Of a stretch of DNA of 39,754 bases, positions 1 to 12,105 are shown piece after piece. The stretch is taken from positions 1 through 39,754 of the forward strand of contig JAKSYS010000593.1 of NCBI GenBank assembly GCA_022925895.1, written 5' to 3'. Within the stretch, counting starts at the first letter, position 1; each line of letters starts with the position of its first letter. Below the pieces are notes generated by a model that did not search any database, had not been told where the DNA came from, and was given only the letters and a program-made list of their open reading frames with translations. The translations under genes and the position numbers were made by a program. Source of the DNA: Fragilaria crotonensis (lineage: Eukaryota; Bacillariophyta; Fragilariophyceae; Fragilariales; Fragilariaceae).

Positions 1-2
1 GC

Positions 3-190
3 TGTTAATATCACATGTGGCGTATTGGTATATGGGCATCGGTACGACAATATGATTATTGGACAGTAGTACGAACGACAGTATAAACTACGGAGGTCAG
101 GAAAGGTGCACACATTCCAGTGATTGGTCGGTTTAACTATAGATATCTTTGACATGCTTATCAATATTTGATCATCACGTGGAATTAACA
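3..190 (+). repeat. 5' LTR (188 bp)
   Basis: The direct repeat partner is 6286-6479. It starts TGTTAATATCAC and ends GTGGAATTAACA, an imperfect inverted repeat. A TATAAA at 82-87 is a possible promoter element for the element's own transcript. The LTR is very short for a copia element. Confidence 0.93.
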
Positions 191-202
191 GTTTATCAGA
201 CC
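191..202 (+). promoter_or_regulatory. Putative primer binding site
   Basis: Directly after the 5' LTR the sequence contains TATCAGA (194-200), the core of the initiator-tRNA-Met-complementary site TGGTATCAGAGC used by many plant copia elements. About 8 of 12 positions agree when the site is placed immediately behind the LTR. The position is right but the match is partial, so the primer tRNA is only suggested. Confidence 0.4.
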
Positions 203-601
203 CAACAGCTCAATGGATAAAGATGGCGCTATCTGGTCGTTTGTGATTGAAGAACTACGACCGATTGGTCCATCATGGTCAATATGATGGATCCGATCTT
301 GAGCAGGATTGTTGAGATTTGATTCAGACGAGTAAAGTAACTCGAAAGGACTCGATTGCCTATCATATGCCCCACTAATTTTTGGGCATCATATAAGGCA
401 TATATCGAATACACCAATAACAGCCAATAAGAAACCGGCTTGAGGTGACTCTTCTTCTAAGAATGGCAAGTCACATGATCTTCACGTCCGTTGTCACATA
501 TAAATCGACATTTATAAGATTCGCTTCTCTCTCACTATACCTTGTTTGTTTGCACACTTCTTCGACTTTTGAGCTTTTGCGCTATTTGACCACTAACCAC
601 A

Positions 602-1987
602 ATGGAGAATGCCCTCGAGCTCTGTGGCTTCAATGCCCAAACCATCCGATACCTTATAAGCCAAGTTTAACTCACCAGACGACTTGTTGCTTGCAACAGA
701 GTCGGAGTTGAACTCGATGGCGACTTCGGTCGCGAGGAATCCACCTAGGAACATGGCCCAAATCAACATGCCATTCATGGCGTTAAAGAATTTGAAGGGA
801 CTTCGTTTCTGGGCAGATGAAAGGAAGCGCACCGGACTTGATGCAGACGCTGATGACTTCACAGGTGAAGACGTCGCGATCTTCACGGCAAAATGTCAGG
901 AGTACAATGAGCTTAAAGACGCCGCCAAGGATGAGGATGCATCGAAGCCGGACGCTTTGAAAAAGCTTACCGGGTGGGCTCTCTGGAACGAATCGTTCCA
1001 GAACTACCTCCGTCAGATCGTGGGTGCCGCAAAGATCCCTCTTATCTACTTGGCTAGAAATGAGAGAGATAATCCAGATGAACCCCTGATTCCCGCAAAC
1101 TTCGGTACACCAACCGAATACCTTATTGAGGCGACTATTTTCCGGGAGGCATTACGACATCGATAACCCCGATTCTATCGCGAGTTAAAGTCGTTTACTG
1201 TTAACGGTGAGGGATGGTCGTACATTAAGAAATTCGAGAGGTCTCAAGATGGGAGGAGGGCGTACTTGGCTTTAAAGACACAGTGCGAGGAACGGCATCA
1301 AAGATTACGCGCAAGAACAAAGCGTATGCGTCAATCTCAACGCCGTTTACTCGGGTTCACGTCGCCAATACAAATTCCAGGACTTCATCAATACCCATCA
1401 GACAGCTCATAACGAGATTCTTGATTGCGATCCCTCAGAGGCCGTCCCGGAATCTAAAAGGTTGCAGATTTCTTAAAGGGTATTACCGATCCAAAATTGG
1501 AATCGGCCGTTTCAGTTGTGCTGGGCGATGTGAAGCTGTTGAATGACTTTCAGCTCTGTCAGCAGTACTTATCCACGACAGTCGAAAATCGAGCTACCCT
1601 TGAGAAGAGTAAGGAGCGGAACATCTCTGGATTGAAGAGCGGCGGAGAAAAATCCGACCAGAAGGGAAAAGGAGGAAACTTCCAAAGAACTTTAAGTTGG
1701 AGAACAAGTGGTATCCCCCGAAGATCTATCGCCTCCTCACCCAAGAGCAGCAAGATCAGCTCAGAACATGGAATAAGGATAAGGACGGCAAGAAATCGAA
1801 GGGGAAGAAGAGGTCAGTGGCAGCCCTTAAGAAGCAGATTAAAGATGTGCTAAAGGAGGTGGATAAGAAAAAGGAGAAGGACGAGAGTGACGAGGACGAA
1901 GACGATTCGAGCGCTGACGACGCTGCCGGAAAAGAATTCGGCCGCGGTGCGCACAATAAGAAGAAGGCGAAGAAGGACAGTGCCTGA
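602..1987 (+). pseudogene. copia gag, frameshifted
   Basis: The coding signal starts at the ATG at 602 (MENALELCGFNAQ) and can be followed in changing frames to the stop at 1985-1987. Frame changes occur near 666, 1150-1165, 1280, 1340, 1460 and 1690. Between them the peptide stays well formed, for example YKFQDFINTHQTAHNEI at about 1366-1420, a segment typical of copia gag nucleocapsid-side sequence. The C-terminus is strongly charged, with Lys-rich and Asp/Glu-rich runs, and I see no CCHC zinc knuckle. Gag would form the virus-like particle. The last gag segment and the first pol segment share one reading frame, separated by a single TGA. Whether the shifts are real lesions or base-calling errors cannot be settled here. 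Confidence 0.85.
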
Positions 1988-2005
1988 CATGAACACACTG
2001 TCGCG

Positions 2006-5000
2006 ATGGTATCAAGGGCTGTGTATGCCGTAGACTATGACGCGATCACTAAAGGCGACCATCGCGCGGGAAGGTGTGAAATGGATTCTCACGCCGACAC
2101 ATGCGTCGCTGGAGGCAACTGCGTCGTCTTGGAATACTCGGGGCGAAACGCGACGGTTGAAGCGTACTCGCCTGATTACCCATCAAAGACGGTACCAATC
2201 GCAACAGTGGCAACGGCATATGACTGTCCAACTTCTAACGCCACATTTGTTCTGATTATCAATGAGGCACTTTTCTTCGGTGAATCACTAAGCTTCTCCC
2301 TCCTCTCTCCGAACCAATTACGAGACAATGATGTGCATGTCGACGAACGACATAGACAGTATGCCCCCGACTCGATCTTCGGTCTTCATGTACCCTCTGA
2401 GCCCTTGACCATTCCTTTTGACCTCGAAGGCGTTATTGCTGGTTTTACCACGCGACTGCCGACACAAGCCGAACTCGACGATGTCGCACTCCATGTCGAA
2501 CTGACGTCTGACGTCGAATGGATTCCTAGTAACTTCGCGCTCTCGCTCGTGGAGGAGGATTCCAAGACGGACGATTCTACAATTTCAACTTTACGAGCTC
2601 GGCGCTTAAAAGTCCTCAGATCCAAGTCCGATAAACATAGAATCAAAAGTTGCATAAGAACCCTCGAAGCTACACAATCTTTGTTTGAGATCGAGACCGC
2701 GAACGAAGTCGGAACGCTCGACAACGACCCTATACTGAGACGTGTCGCCGCACTGACAACGTACGAAGCGGATACAAAGGTGTATGCAATTCGAACCGGT
2801 GATGTGACTTCGGAAGTGACACCCGAGAATGTCGCCAAGCGATGGTTGGTTGGGATCGAGACAGCGAAGAAAACCCTTAATGTGACGACACAAAAAAGGG
2901 GTTCGATCCATACCAAACCCAGCAACGCGGCGATTCAAAACGCAAATGGCGCACCTACGCTATCCGCGAATGGGTGGGATGTTTTATGCGGACATAATGG
3001 AGCCCAAGGTGCTTTCTCTGGAGTCCCAAAGGTACGCCCACGTGATTGGAAACGGCCGTGGATTCGCGAAGGTATACCCGATGGAGAGGAAGAACGAATC
3101 AATTTATGCGCTCGACGATTTCGTTAAAAAGGTTGGAATTCCTGAGACATTGCTTTGCGACAACGACACGACAATGGAGGGGTGGCGGGAATGGAAGAAA
3201 CGGATCCGGAAATACTCAATCGATCCGAAGTATACCGAACCCCATTCGCCATTCCAGAACAAGGCTGAGTTGGACATAAGGGAATTAAAAGGATGGTACG
3301 GAGGTTACAGGATAAAATGAAATCGCCGAGGCGGCTTTGGAACTATTTGGTGAACTTATGCGCGAGGATCCGATCCTTTGTTGCTGGTTCACATCCGGAC
3401 CTGAATGGCAGGAGCGCCTTTGAACAGGTACACGGTTGGACGCCAGACATCTCTCTGTACATCATGCACGGCTGGTATGAAGTCGTGGCTTTTCTTGATA
3501 GCGACAACGAGAGGAATTGGCATGCTGGCTTGGGCCAGCAGAAGACTATGGCGGAGGGGACGCCGTGTTCCTCCTTCCAAAATCTGCCAAACCTATCGTG
3601 AGAAGTACAGTTTGGTCCCTGACCCCGGAAGAGAAGGCCGACATGCGAGAGGATATCGAGGAGTTGCTGAAGTCGATTGACGAAAGATCGGAAACGATCG
3701 GACTAACGACGAGGTGTTTGCGGAGCTAGGTAATGATGTGCTCCCACAAGTTGAGATACTCGGGGATGTGAATGACGCTGACGAACATGAGGCTGCAAAG
3801 CTTCGGGCCGACGCTGATGAATACACACCCGAGGCTTTCGATAAATACTTGAGCGCTCAGATCGTCACCGATAGGGGAGGTGAAATGCTTCGTGGCACCG
3901 TCAAAAGTCGGAAACGTGATAGCGACGGCAAGCCAATTGGATCCTCGAATCCGAATCCCATCCTTGACACGAGAGAATACATCGTTTGTTTTGAGGACGG
4001 GACTGAAGACACTTATATGGCGAACCTAATCGCCGAGTGCATTTATTCTCAGATTGATGAGAATGGTCGACAACTCCTGTTGATGCAGGAAATTATCGAT
4101 CACAAGAAGACATCGGATGCGATATCCGAGGAAGATTCTTATTATTCGACGAAGGCGGGCCCAAAACCAAAGCGTACAACTCGCGGATGGCGCCTGTTAG
4201 TCGAATGGAAAGACGGCACAAGTACCTGGGTATCCCTTGCTGACATAAAGGACTCATACCCGGTACAAGTGGCGGACTACGCGGTAGCGAACAAGCTGAC
4301 GCAGGAACCTGCATTCCGATGGTGGGTGCCCTTCGTTTTAAAGAAACGGGAAAGGCTTCTGAAGAAGGTGAAAACCAAATACTGGTCGGTAACTCACAAA
4401 TATGGACTCGAGCTTCCAAAGAGTGTAGCCCAAGCATTAGCGATTGACAAGAGAACGGGGACAGACTTCTGGGAAAAGGCGATTGAGAAGGAGATACGAA
4501 ACGTCTTTCCTGCTTTCGAATTCCTCAAGACTGACGACGCGCAGGTACCACCTGGATTCCAATTCGTCGAAACATATTTTGTCTTCGATATCAAGATGGA
4601 CTTGACCAGGAAGGCAAGGTTGGTCGCGAGAGGCAGCATGACGGAAGCAACGAAAGAGGAAACATTCGCATCAGTTGTCAGTAGAGATACTGTCAGACTA
4701 TTCTTTCTCTTGGCAGCAATGACTTGGACGTCCTTTCATGTGACATTCAGAACGCCTATTTAGCTGCGCCTAACAAAGAGAAGGTGTGGACAAAGTTCAC
4801 AGATCAGCTTGGCCCCGAATATAATGGAAAAAGGCTATCATTGCGAAGGCGTTGTATGGTTTGCGTTCGAGCGGACGTTCGTTCCGTGATTATCTTGCAA
4901 TGAACTTGCGAGAGCTTGGGTTCATTTCGTCAAAAGCCGACCCCGATCTCTGGATGAGGAGCGCGAAAAGTCGAACGGAGACCACATTTATGAATACGTG

Positions 5001-6093
5001 ATCTCGTATGTGGACGATCTTGTGTTCCAAGGAATCGACCCGAACGTCTTCATGGACGCGCTCGGGAAACGCTTTACGCTGAAACCCGGAAGCATAAAGG
5101 AGCCGGACACCTATCTTGGGGCAAACGTGAAGAAGTTTCGCATCCCGAATAGCGATGACCCAGACAAGGTAAGGTGGGCATTTGAATCTTCGTCGTACGT
5201 GGCGAAGGCGATCAAAGATGTCGAGCGCGAGCTCTCAGAGGCCGACATGAGGCTTATGCCAAACGTAAGGACGCCACTAGCAAGTGGTTATCGGCCGGAT
5301 CTTGACCTTTCCCCTGAATTAGGGAGCAAGCAGTTGAACTATTTCCAAGGGTTAATCGGGATATTGCGGTGGATCTGTGAGCTCAGGAGGATTGATATCC
5401 TAATGCCTGTTTCAATATTGTCTCGGTACCTCGTATCCGCACGACAAGGGCATCTCGAGCAGGCCTTCCATATCTTCGCATACCTGAAGACACACTCGCG
5501 TTCAACGATGGTTTTTGATGATACGGTGCCGACTTATAGGAGTAAACGATTCGTCAAGTGCGACTGGTCCGAGTTTTACCCAGATGCCGCCGAAGCCATA
5601 CCAACCAACATGCCTCAACCGAGAGGGAAGAGGTATGTATGACCTGCTTTGTTGATGCGGATCATGCTGGATGCAGGGAAACACGTCGGTCACATTCAGG
5701 AATCATTATCTTTGTCAATCGTGCGCCGATTTTATGGTTTTCCAAGAGGCAGAACACTGTTGAAGCCTCAACTTATGGATCGGAACTACTGGCGATGCGG
5801 ATTGCAATCGAAATGATCGAAGGGTTGAGATATAAGCTGCGAATGATGGGCGTGCCTATCCTGACGAGTGTGCAGTCTTCTGTGACAACTCAGCGGTGGT
5901 TACGAATTCACGGCCGGAGTCGACCCTGAAGAAAAAGCACGCCGCAATCAACTTTCATAGAGTCCGTGAAGCAATAGCTGCAGGAACCATCAAGATTGCT
6001 AAGGAGGATACGCGTTCAAACCTCGCGGATATCCTGACGAAGTTGATGCCTGGTCCTAAAATGAAGGAGTTATTAGCGAACCTCCTATGGTAA
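2006..6093 (+). pseudogene. copia pol (PR-IN-RT-RNase H), frameshifted
   Basis: Protease: DSHADTCVAG near 2090-2120. Integrase: FYADIM, then VGIPETLLCDND and HSPFQNKAE, giving the D, D and E expected of the catalytic triad (about 2975-3270). A chromodomain-like stretch (GWRLLVEWKDGTSTW) lies at about 4187-4290. Reverse transcriptase: KARLVARG near 4610, DIQNAYLAAP near 4745, KALYGLRSSGR near 4845 and the catalytic YVDD at 5007-5018. RNase H: FVDADHAG near 5650, SELLAMR near 5780, CDNSAVV near 5880 and HAAINFHRVREAI near 5940. Frame changes lie near 2940, 3310, 3540, 3700, 4715, 4836, 4988, 5635 and 5866. All domains expected of Ty1/copia are present in order, so it is a complete but unreadable polyprotein rather than a fragment. 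Confidence 0.92.
4180..4360 (+). other. Chromodomain-like segment inside copia pol
   Basis: Between integrase and reverse transcriptase the protein reads GWRLLVEWKDGTSTWVSL followed by DIKDSYPVQVADYA. The aromatic residues, the V-x-W-K-x-G/D-x core and the TW pair resemble the three-strand chromo fold, which in other LTR elements binds modified histone tails. The resemblance is by eye only. Confidence 0.45.
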
Positions 6094-6285
6094 TCGCAGC
6101 ATGGGGACGTGACCCCGGGACGTTGCTACGGGGACGCGGATAGATACTGTCCAAACAGTAGATCACTGCCAGGTTAATGGTTAAGGCTAGAAGTGGTCGG
6201 GGCCTCTGTCACAAGGATTTATAACGCCGGTTAATATGGGATGTTACGCCTCCGAATAACGTGGTTATATCGAAGTCGCGGGGAC
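6094..6285 (+). other. Retroelement 3' untranslated segment with weak polypurine tract
   Basis: This 192-bp stretch lies between the RNase H stop and the 3' LTR and holds no reading frame. Just before the LTR the sequence is GTCGCGGGGAC. The GGGGA run is the only candidate for the polypurine tract that primes plus-strand synthesis, and it is short and impure. Confidence 0.5.
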
Positions 6286-6479
6286 TGTTAATATCACATG
6301 TGGCGTATTGGTATATGGGCATCGGTACGACAATATGATTATTGGACAGTAGTACGAACGACAGTATAAACTACGGAGGTCAGGAAAGGTGCACACATTC
6401 CAGTGATTGGTCGGTTTAACTATAGATATCTTTGACATCATCATGCTTATCAATATTTGATCATCACGTGGAATTAACA
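6286..6479 (+). repeat. 3' LTR (194 bp)
   Basis: Same sequence as 3-190, except for two extra CAT units around 6438-6443. TATAAA recurs at 6365-6370. It marks the right end of the element; the flanking block that follows differs sharply in CpG content. Confidence 0.93.
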
Positions 6480-9400
6480 CAGCCATCTCCAATAAAAAAC
6501 GAACTGCAGACCATGACAATGAAACAGCAATTCAATCATCTTCCAGCCAATCCTCATCAGGTAAACATCTTAGTGATGTACACTCATTTATCAAGTTGGA
6601 CATATTCAGACTTCCTAATTGGCTACAATAATGACCGTGTTGGATCAAAGTCAAGCAACAAAAGCATTACCATGACAAATGGCTGACCAAAAGATATGTT
6701 TTTGTCCCTAGGATTTGATAGAGATGGAATGAACCAAGCTATAATGCTGTGTGGTGGGGCAATACTGATATTTTAATAGAATCGAACACCACTGGATTAC
6801 TCCCAACAGAAAGCAGGAGGCAGCCAGGCATTCTTGATTAATACTGCAATCAGAGAAGAATTTTTGGGGGTACTATGTCACAACACCACCCACCAGGTGG
6901 ATCTGATGAATGAGAAAAGCTTCTTGTCTAGATGATAGAACTAGTGATTGGTATTGTGGGCTTGGGTTATGTTATGGATTTGATGACAGAAATGTTATCG
7001 CAATCAACAGCAAAGTAGGTTTAAGCTGTTCCAGCAGCCAAAGAAACAGCTAACTAGAAACAAATGGCTTTGCATCATCCTGCTCGATCAACTTCAGCAG
7101 TCAGCAGGATCTTGGTGAAGAGTTACTTGGATACTAGTCTGGAGGAAGCAAGAATATGGCTTTTCCTCGGGAGCTGGAGTGATGACCGACGTGTCCTTGA
7201 TCTTATTCAGCAGGTTATTGAATGGCTTCAGCAAGTCAACAGAACAAGTGATGGGTGCAGGGATGTAATCAATGAGAACAGTTTAGAAAATCTCTGTTCT
7301 CCTTATGCTGATATCTTCATAATTGGAAAGAAATGTCTATTCTGTGCTAGTATGGTTATTTCTTTGAATGGAGAAGGGGAAGAATTCAGTGCGTTGGTTA
7401 CAACTACTAAACTAAGATTGCTGGCAATTGAAGATTGCAATAGGAGTGGATTTGAATTAACGGCAACCAGCGAAGGAACTGTCAGCCACATGCTGGATTA
7501 TCCTGCTACTAACAAGGACAAATCACAAGCACTTTCCCTTCTTGCAAGCCCAAAGATCCACAAACATAGTAAGAGTTCTCGGCAAGACCTACTAGCTCCC
7601 TATTGGAGCATTTTTAGGGAAGAAGTCATGCTGCTGTATTGTATACTTGATTGCTGTGTTGGAAATTCAGCCAATCTTACAGAAAGCTGGTGCCGCAGAA
7701 CAAGCTTATCACTGAGACAAACCTAAGTTCATTCCCTGACCTTGACAGCAGCAAGCAAGAGCCTTGGACACACCAATGGATCCTGTTGACGATAGAAATT
7801 ATGGAAAGTCAGCCAGAAAAGAGAATTGTGGAAGATACTGATACGCAAGGCAAGCATACACTGGCAGGAAAATGGTTGAGTTTTATGTTGATGACTACAG
7901 CCATCATACAGCAAAACATTGCAATTGAAATGGCTTCAGCAGCATGTTTGGTGGAAATCTGAAGATTCATAAGTCACCAGCTGTGAGATCACTTGTTTTG
8001 ACCTTTGATAGTTAGATGAAAGCATTTTTAATCAATTCATTCTCAAATTGTGTCAATGGGTTGGACCACAACAAGGTCATTGCCCTCTAACTTCCAAGAT
8101 AGATGGCTTAAGTCTCATGATGTCTGCCATCCAATCTCGTGAAATTGACTTCGCTAATCACCTCAGCTGCATACAATTGGAAGAAATGAGCTTTCAACTT
8201 CGAGACCAAAACTTTGTTGACACTGGTGCATCCATTCCAGTACGTGGTCAAGCAGGAATGATGTATCTCACAGATTCACCATTTGTTCTTGTGAGTTTGA
8301 ATTTGGGGCACCAAACAATGAGGGATTTTGGACTAACTATTGCATGTGTGTCCAATTTGAGGAATGTGTTGGCTGTGTCACGACACTCTTACCGCAATTT
8401 GACTTCATGGTTCTGTTCAATCACTCACAGGGACATTCTAAAAGTCAACAAATGGATTGGATGCTTATCCTATGAATAAAGTCTATGGAGGAGCACAGCA
8501 CCAAGCAAGAATGTGAATATTAAGGATCATGAGCATTTCCTTGGAAGGCATCAACATAGAACTTTATCTGTAGGCAACATTCCAATCATTCATCTTCAAC
8601 GCCACTAAATAGGAGCCCTTCTGGATGACAGATTAAAGGAACTGAACCACCATGCTGGTTGCTATGTCCCAGCACTTCTGCTAGGAAGTCTATGAACACA
8701 AAACAAACAGTTGTTGAACTCAAGCTGAGCTTGCTCCATTCAAATCTTTTGACCAACAGAGGATGCCATTTCCGGCTGATAGAATTGCGAGAGAGCGTGC
8801 AATGGTGAACAATATCCATCATTCAATTCTTAGAGAACAAGAGAAGAAAGGCTAGCATGGCCATCCATAAGGTCTTTGACAAGTCCTCTGGAAGCGGGGA
8901 TAGATAAATAAAGGTCACCAGATTTTGATTGTGCAGAGAATTGGAGCTTCATGAAATACCTGATGGCAAGCAACATTGATTATATACTAGAGGAACTGAC
9001 AGGCAGAGCTTGAACATGCTGCTGACAACAAACTTGGTGCGCCAGCCTTAATCACACCATAGTTTCACTTCTTGGATTGGCAGCCAAACATATCAAATAT
9101 AATTTGGGGAGATTCAAAGTGTGTGTATGTGTGTATCCCAGAAAATTGTTAGTTTCCAAAAAAGCAGTGATTTTCTGACAACAGAATTGGTGCACAATTT
9201 TTCTCAAAGGGCACGAGGATAAATCTGTGCCTACTTCGCACTTTATGAGGGCACAAATTATGGAGACAACACGCATTCACTCACGTTTCACTTATTGGAT
9301 GCCTACTGCTAATAAAGGCATCATGCAAGACCCGCAAGCAGCTCTTAGCTTTTGTGCCAGCCATAAAGATTGCAATTGCATGGAATTAGAAGCAACTGTC

Positions 9401-11895
9401 AAAGTTCCTAAATTTCTCCACTACATTTTGGGGCTTATTTGGTCACTGACTAAGTTGTTATCTCTATAATCCTCCAGCACAAGAGTACCAAGGAGAATTC
9501 ACTTGGTCGCTGACTGGCCTTCTTGTTGTCTCCTCATGCATTCCTCCAGTACAAATATAATAAGGAGAACTCAGTCGGCCACAACTCCTCATAGTCTCAA
9601 CTTCAATCCACCAGGAGCACAACAATAATACCAAGGGCAAATGAGCATTTGCCATGATGGTTATTGGTCATTCCTTCTGTCAATGAAGTTAGTTTTAACC
9701 CGTTACAATGACACAGCCAGCCATGGGAATTCCATCAGGGTTGTTCCCTACATAACCAATGCTTCACAAGTTTGCAAGCTCTGCAAGGCTTTGAGTCCAA
9801 AAGAATAACTTTTTCATGACAAGTCACTGACAACGTACAACATAATTCCGCGTGGTGCAAGTTCGATATGAGTATCTAGATCGTAGTAAGAATCCCATTC
9901 ATTGGTGCGTGACCATTGTTGTTCTGTGGATGGCACCTTTTCTTTGTCTGCTGCGGCGCCGGTACTTGTATTTCAATTAGTACCTTTTCAAAACATGCAG
10001 GTTTGCTGCTATAGAAGTGCGAGAATGACATCACCTTTAGATCTGAAACGGAAGGATCCTCCACCTGAACACTCCGGGGCCACCAATCAAAACACACATG
10101 ATTAAAACAAAAAGAGAAAACACTTTGGGAATGACCAGACGGCTGCCCAGTCCTTGAAGCAAGGAAGTCAAAATCATCAGTGTCAAAAAAGGTGTTGACT
10201 TGAACAGTCTTGTGGTGGATCATCTTTGCCGGTTCTTAACAATTTGGGCATGACACACACCGGTTCTTGTAGAATTTTGAGATCCAAAAGCAATAGCTTC
10301 ATTTTTCAAGACATGGAGAACTTGTACTAACAAAGTGGCCTTGCACTGACAACTGTTGCATCAAGAGCAACGGTTCAATGCTTTGCCTTTTTAATGTGCT
10401 ATTCTGCAATCAATTCTGTTGAGGGTGCGTGATGCAAAATCACTACACCAGGATCATGAAATCTGCAAGACAACATACAAAGATTTCTGAGTCACAGAGC
10501 AACATGCAATTGCTTGCAACTCATGTGTTGAATAATGAGCAAAAACTGTAACAATTGTGTTGCAACTGATGCTGTTGCTGCTGCTGACCACCAAATGACT
10601 CTAGAATTTAACCACCTTGTTATTTTTCCCTCTCTGCATTAACCACGAGCAAATATGGTCAGCAGATATGAGACAACAGTGTCATAAACAAATTCATTAA
10701 GTGACGACATTCAAATATTCTTCATCTTAAGCTGCCCTGTTTCCCAATCATGTAATGAAGTGGCCCCATTAGGAAATGATCATTGAACAGTGCTGGATTT
10801 CTGGGAATCCTTCTTATTGACTGGTTTCCCCAACTAAACTCCTTCAACCAGCATGCTATAATGATGAAAGCAGGAATGTCTGCAGTAAATTGAATAGCAG
10901 AAGAGAGCAACAGTAGTGTTTTCGCCGTCTTCTCATCATTGTCATCAGTGCTATGGTCCATTGTACCTCCTTCTGCTCCTTGTTGCTGTTTATGACATTG
11001 TCCAATAGTCAGAATACTGTTGAAGAAGAGATGCATGGGAGAATCTGCCCTTTTTGCTTTACATCGATGCAACTCATAACCTTCTCAAACAGGGCACCTT
11101 TGCAAAAGTTCCAAGCTATGAACTTTAGAAGAAAGTGTTCCTTTGCTGGGTATGGGATGTTTAGTGACATCAAAACAGGTATTAGCAATACACTTGTGCG
11201 TCACTGGGAGTTTTGCATGATAGTAGGAATGACCCTCAGCACTGCTGGGAGCAATCCGGAATGTGGTGAAAAGTAAAATGAGAGCAAACATGCATGACCC
11301 AGCGCAAGTGACAGTAAGGCACAGGTGCAGCATGCAGATTGGTCCTTAGTGCTGATTTGATGTCATTTCACTACATTTGAATCAGATCTGATAGTAGATA
11401 AAACTTTTACCCAATATACACAGGTTACCAATTAATGTGGTGTTTGAACTAGTACAGTGTTATTACACTATGATAATACCAATGAATGAAGTGGAGGAGG
11501 AATCAGTACCACAAAAAATTGGCTTTGAACCACTATATTCCCCATCTTCAAACTAGCAATCACAACATGTTGGCTGGAGTACTGGTTCTTTGCTTATGAT
11601 CTCATCCGTAGGATCAATATCCCTTTTTAGAAACAGATGATATCGCAATTTCTACAGGTAGCTACAGCAGTTTCAAAAAGGTGCTATCAGCACAATGAAC
11701 AAGATAATCTGACCACACATGATTAAGATGCAAACTGTGTGCCGTAATTGTGCATGTACATAAAGAAACTGATTTCTATGTTAATCATGATCACATGCAG
11801 TTTGAGTGCAACATCTTGCTTCTCTTTAATTCCTCCAAGGCATTATGCTAAATATTTGAAGGCAAGTGTCCAGTATATGCCCTGATGTTTGATTA
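6480..11895. other. CpG-depleted, gene-free block
   Basis: No reading frame here looks like a conserved protein. The longest (7064-7726 and 8048-8479, plus strand) have no recognisable domain. CpG is rare: about 8 in the first 720 bp by hand count, where base composition would predict about 30. TG and CA are correspondingly common. This is the mark of long-methylated repeat DNA in which methyl-cytosine has decayed. Weak degenerate repeats of 65-72 bp occur at about 9471-9630, and a short GT-rich stretch at 9117-9137. I read it as old, unrecognisable transposon remains. Confidence 0.6.
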
Positions 11896-11903
11896 CGGAT
11901 GGG
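11896..11903 (+). repeat. 8-bp target site duplication, left copy
   Basis: CGGATGGG immediately before the hAT element's CAGGG end; repeated exactly at 13237-13244. Confidence 0.85.
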
Positions 11904-12105
11904 CAGGGGTGATTTTTTTAGGCGGGCGCTTAAAAAATGAGCATGATCGCCTAAATTCGTCGACTTCGACAAAGCGCCTAAATTAAACGAAAATATAGAT
12001 ATTCATACTGTATATATATTTATCTACAGTAGACAGTACGACTATAAACAGTAGCCTGTAGAATTTTCCCAGGGTAGAAAGTAGTAAGTCCATACGAAAT
12101 CCTAC

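Larger units (their letters stand above)
3..6479 (+). mobile_element. Ty1/copia LTR retrotransposon, full length, reading frames broken
   Basis: Both LTRs are present (3-190 and 6286-6479) and enclose gag and pol in the Ty1/copia order: gag, protease, integrase, reverse transcriptase, RNase H. The protease motif DSHADTCVAG and the gag style match copia elements common in diatoms. The LTRs begin TGTTAAT and end ATTAACA, a short inverted repeat usual for LTR ends. They are identical except that the 3' copy has three CAT units where the 5' copy has one. Despite this sign of recent insertion, gag-pol is interrupted by roughly 14 one-base shifts, so no intact polyprotein can be read. The target duplication cannot be tested because only two bases lie upstream of the 5' LTR; the 3' flank begins CAGCC. 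CpG is abundant here, unlike the block downstream. Confidence 0.93.

Noticed and set aside
7064-7726. 220-codon plus-strand frame as a gene
   Set aside because: No recognisable domain, in a CpG-depleted block with no supporting neighbours; chance or a relic is likelier.
8048-8479. Retroviral-type aspartic protease from a DTGAS motif
   Set aside because: Only the five-residue motif fits; the surrounding residues do not match a protease fold and no other retroelement domain lies nearby.
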